DNA of 64,000 bases from Lacinutrix sp. Hel_I_90 (GTDB taxonomy: Bacteria; Bacteroidota; Bacteroidia; Flavobacteriales; Flavobacteriaceae): positions 2,158,501 to 2,222,500 of the forward strand of contig NZ_JYNQ01000001.1 of assembly GCF_000934685.1 (NCBI RefSeq). Reading direction: 5' to 3'. How positions within the stretch are numbered: the first letter of the stretch is position 1; each line of letters starts with the position of its first letter. The notes under the pieces were generated by a model. It saw nothing but the letters and a program-made list of their open reading frames with translations. It was not told where the DNA came from and made no database searches. This document shows, in pieces, positions 61,339 through 64,000 of the stretch. The position numbers and the translations under genes are program-made.

Positions 61339-62847
61339 CTAAAGTGTTGCTATAACTTTTTCGATACGGCTAATCGTTTCGCTTTTGCCTATCATAAACA
61401 TAATATCAAAAACATCAGGACCTTTTAAATCACCAACTAATGCTATTCGCAGCGGCATCATTACTTTGCCAAAGCCAATGTCATTTCCTGTAATCCATCC
61501 TTTGATCTCTTTTTGAAGGGTTTCTATTTCAAAAGCATCAATTTTAGAAATGATGGCTACTAATTCTGTCATCAAACCTTTTGTATCGTCTTTAAATGCT
61601 TTTTTTGACGCTTTTGCCTCAAAGTTTTCTGGTGCTTTAAAGAAGAAGCTACTTAACTCCCAAAAGTCGCTTATAAACGTAGCGCGTTCTTTTATTAAGC
61701 CTATTACTAATGCAATATAATTAACATCAATAGTTTTTAGTTCTGAATGCTGTTTCTGAAATGCTTCAGCTAAAACCGCATTATCCTGCTCCTGCATATA
61801 ATGATGATTAAACCACTTAATTTTATCTGGATCAAAACGAGCGCCCGCTTTATTCACACGTTCTAATTCAAAAGCATGCGTTAATTGCTCTAAGTCAAAA
61901 AGCTCTTGTTCTGTACCAGGGTTCCAGCCTAAAAAGGCGAGAAAATTAATAACGGCATCAGCGAAATAACCTTCTTCTTTATAACCTTTAGAGGCGTCAC
62001 CTTCTTCAGGGTGCCATTCTAGAGGAAATACCGGGAAGCCTAATTTATCCCCATCTCGCTTACTTAGCTTTCCTTTACCTGTAGGTTTTAAAATTAGAGG
62101 TAAATGTGCAAACTGTGGGGCTTGCCAACCAAAAGCAGTATATAATTGCATATGTAACGCTAAGCTTGGCAACCATTCTTCACCGCGGATAACGTGAGAG
62201 ATTTCCATTAAATGATCGTCTACAATATTTGCAAGGTGATAGGTTGGCATTCCATCACTTTTAAACAAGACTTTATCATCTAAAACATTCGTATCTATTT
62301 TTATATCACCGCGAATAATATCTTTTAAATGAAGGGTTTCATCTTGAGGTGATTTAAAACGAATCACATAATCATCCCCTGCCTCTAATTTTGCATTGAC
62401 TTCTTCTGAAGTGAGTGATAATGAGTTATTTAACTTTAAGCGGTTATGCCAATTATAGATAAAGGTTTTCCCTTTCGCTTCGTGATCTGCTCTATGGTAA
62501 TCAAGCCCTTCAGTAGTATCAAAGGCGTAATAAGCATTGCCACTAATGATTAATGCATCGGCGTATTGCTTGTATAAATGCTTTCGCTCACTTTGTCTAT
62601 AAGGTCCAAATTTTTCGTTTTTACCTGGTCCTTCATCGAATGGGATATTACACCAGTTTAAAGCGTTTACAATATAGTTTTCTGCGCTTTCAACATAGCG
62701 GGTTTGATCGGTATCTTCTATTCTTAGAATAAAAGTTCCCTGATGTTTTTTAGCAAATAAGTAATTGAAAAGGGCTGTTCTGACGCCTCCAATATGTAAA
62801 GGCCCAGTTGGACTTGGTGCAAAGCGCACACGAACGTTTTTAGACAT
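61339..62847 (-). CDS. gltX: Glutamyl-tRNA synthetase
   Basis: This 502-residue class I synthetase charges tRNA-Glu. Motifs are PSPTGPLHIGGVRTALFNYL (HIGH region), LRIEDTDQTR, WCNIPFDEGPG, VIRGEEWLPS and the KMSKS loop GKLSKRDGDKLG, followed by the helical anticodon-binding domain. Length fits bacterial GltX. Since glnS is also present, this GltX need not charge tRNA-Gln. The ATG start matches the MSKNVRVRFAPSPTG N-terminus. Confidence 0.97.
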   Translation of the reverse strand: MSKNVRVRFAPSPTGPLHIGGVRTALFNYLFAKKHQGTFILRIEDTDQTRYVESAENYIVNALNWCNIPFDEGPGKNEKFGPYRQSERKHLYKQYADALIISGNAYYAFDTTEGLDYHRADHEAKGKTFIYNWHNRLKLNNSLSLTSEEVNAKLEAGDDYVIRFKSPQDETLHLKDIIRGDIKIDTNVLDDKVLFKSDGMPTYHLANIVDDHLMEISHVIRGEEWLPSLALHMQLYTAFGWQAPQFAHLPLILKPTGKGKLSKRDGDKLGFPVFPLEWHPEEGDASKGYKEEGYFADAVINFLAFLGWNPGTEQELFDLEQLTHAFELERVNKAGARFDPDKIKWFNHHYMQEQDNAVLAEAFQKQHSELKTIDVNYIALVIGLIKERATFISDFWELSSFFFKAPENFEAKASKKAFKDDTKGLMTELVAIISKIDAFEIETLQKEIKGWITGNDIGFGKVMMPLRIALVGDLKGPDVFDIMFMIGKSETISRIEKVIATL

Positions 62848-62862
62848 GTTTTAATTTTAATC

Positions 62863-62898
62863 AACAACTGTCACACGAAGCGCAGCCGAAGCGTTGTT
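62863..62898. repeat. Small palindromic repeat remnant
   Basis: AACAAC and GTTGTT flank a core with a CGAAGCG direct repeat and a TGTCACACGAAGCGCAGC block. The core resembles another dispersed flavobacterial palindrome (TGTCAxxxxGAGCGCAGTCGAA-like) in degenerate form. It lies just upstream of gltX on the promoter side. Confidence 0.4.
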
Positions 62899-62988
62899 TT
62901 ATAACCACAAAGATAGAGTGATAAGTCTAAAGATGAAAGAGAGCGTGTACAAGATTTATAAAATCACGTGCAATTATTTATAGCGGGT

Positions 62989-64000
62989 CTATCCTGCAAC
63001 CATTTGGCGCGGCACGCGTTTATTCATAATTTTAAACCATAAAGGAGGGATTAAAGCTAATACCATAGAGGTTGGATAACCATAAGGCATTTGCGGACTC
63101 TCATCGTGGCAATCTAAAATTTGATACTTTTTAGATGATTTATAGTGGTGATCGCTATGTCTTGTTAGTTCATAAAGCACAATTCGTCCAACAACATGGT
63201 TAGAATTCCACGAGTGCATTTCGCGAACACGTTCGTAGCGGCCTGATTTTGTTTTATGCCTTAATAAACCGTAATGTTCGATGTAATTAACAGTTTCTAA
63301 CATAATAAAACCGCCAATTCCTGATAGCACAGCAAAAATGAGCCCTATTTTACCAAAGAAAGTAAAAATAACAGCCAAATAACTTAATTGAAGAACAGTA
63401 TACCAAAGCATATCGTTTTTTACAGAAAGGAAGGATTGATTGTTGTTTTTAAGCCGCTGCTTTTGAATGGTCCACGCGTTAAAATATTGTCTCACTGTAG
63501 AGGTTAACCAAAAAGAATACACACTTTGATTGTAGCGTGCTGTTGCAGGATCTTCAGGTGTTGCAGCGTGTAAATGATGGCCGAAATTATGCTCAATATA
63601 AAAGTGCATGTAAAATGAAGGGAGAAGCAAAGCTTTGCCAATAAAACGTTCGTTTGTAGCTTGTCTATGTCCTAATTCGTGAGCAACATTAATGCCATTT
63701 GTGCCTAGAACAATACCCAAGGAAATAATCAACCCAATAAATTCGTAGGTTGCTAAAGCATCATTTGAAACGATGGTTAAGCCATAGATAATTAAAGCCA
63801 TAACCACTGGTAAATTGAGATATAGCAGCCAATCGAAGACTTTTCTTTTTAGACTGGATGCCACTTCATCTTCTGTTAAATTTTTAGTTTGTATTGGTAG
63901 TAGCAATTCTAAAACCGGAATGATTCCAAAGGCGTAAATAGGCGTTAAAAAAGTATATATTCCTTGAAAATATAAGCCAATTAAAGCCACTAGAGGTATC
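62989..64000 (-). CDS. alkB: AlkB-type integral-membrane alkane hydroxylase, N-terminus outside window
   Basis: This di-iron membrane hydroxylase has all histidine boxes: HELGHRQ, HNFGHHLHAATPEDPAT and HSDHHYKSS. The NYIEHYGLLR motif separates AlkB from other fatty-acid-desaturase-family enzymes. At least four transmembrane helices are visible. The frame stays open through the window end (codons IPLV before the GTG at 63990), so the true start lies outside. AlkB oxidises n-alkanes or other alkyl chains to terminal alcohols with rubredoxin. No rubredoxin gene is in view. Substrate is inferred from family. Confidence 0.88.
   Translation of the reverse strand, partial: IPLVALIGLYFQGIYTFLTPIYAFGIIPVLELLLPIQTKNLTEDEVASSLKRKVFDWLLYLNLPVVMALIIYGLTIVSNDALATYEFIGLIISLGIVLGTNGINVAHELGHRQATNERFIGKALLLPSFYMHFYIEHNFGHHLHAATPEDPATARYNQSVYSFWLTSTVRQYFNAWTIQKQRLKNNNQSFLSVKNDMLWYTVLQLSYLAVIFTFFGKIGLIFAVLSGIGGFIMLETVNYIEHYGLLRHKTKSGRYERVREMHSWNSNHVVGRIVLYELTRHSDHHYKSSKKYQILDCHDESPQMPYGYPTSMVLALIPPLWFKIMNKRVPRQMVAG

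Noticed and set aside
1-64000. CRISPR arrays, insertion sequences, prophage or rRNA genes
   Set aside because: I found no regularly spaced repeats, transposase or integrase motifs, phage structural genes or rRNA sequence in the window.

Overview
The window is chromosomal DNA from a low-GC member of the Flavobacteriaceae (Bacteroidota), probably marine. The signs are two secreted enzymes with Por/type IX (T9SS) sorting tails, a small PID-CTERM protein, lipoproteins with typical flavobacterial signals, tRNA genes without encoded CCA, A-rich leaders in place of clear Shine-Dalgarno sites, and many TAnnTTTG -7 boxes of the Bacteroidota sigma factor. No prophage, insertion sequence, CRISPR array or defence island is visible. 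Genus and species cannot be fixed from the window.

Layout. 0-2.3 kb: end of a DUF177 gene, pdxA, ribE and a PID-CTERM gene. 2.6-7.2 kb: a propeller sensor kinase with its LytTR regulator, and a secreted SH3-like protein. 7.6-10.9 kb: secreted M28 peptidase, tRNA with CAT anticodon, methylmalonyl-CoA epimerase. 11.2-13.8 kb: rbfA, a LolE-like permease and dus. 13.9-16.6 kb: a translationally coupled cassette of a divergent Lgt-like enzyme, a Tes/MJ0619-like radical SAM enzyme and a small membrane protein, the most unusual locus here. 16.7-21.5 kb: M28-PDZ lipoprotein, TolB-like lipoprotein, outer-membrane receptor. 21.7-23.5 kb: lepA. 23.7-30.8 kb: glycogen genes glgA-glgC-glgB and a GH31 alpha-glucosidase behind a LacI-type palindrome. 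30.9-35.9 kb: proton antiporter, universal stress protein and SulP transporter. 36-40.3 kb: metallo-beta-lactamase-fold enzyme, subtilase and M1 peptidase lipoproteins. 40.6-45 kb: a broken reading frame leading into rnpA-ctpA, then two double-OmpA-domain paralogues. 45.1-47 kb: GNAT, CDF metal exporter, rpiB. 47.0-47.75 kb: a 740-base gene-free, AT-rich region with DnaA-box-like repeats. 47.75-51.9 kb: rnr, YbjQ, GIN-domain protein, LysE exporter. 51.9-52.9 kb: tRNA-Cys with two decayed tandem copies, and folB. 53.3-59.2 kb: glnS with an extra tail, DUF1761, FemAB-like acyltransferase, small proteins, SPFH protein. 59.3-64 kb: T9SS gluzincin peptidase, a palindromic intergenic repeat, gltX, and an AlkB-type hydroxylase cut by the window edge.

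How the genes work together. Most of the window is housekeeping: cofactors, translation, envelope maintenance and glycogen. Secreted and lipoprotein peptidases point to growth on polymeric organic matter. glgA-C-B with the GH31 enzyme form a storage and mobilisation unit. The antiporter, stress protein and SulP genes look like an ion or pH homeostasis block. The Lgt-like/radical SAM cassette is the best candidate for undescribed biochemistry, most plausibly modification of lipids or lipoprotein acyl chains. That function is inferred from family membership and gene coupling only.
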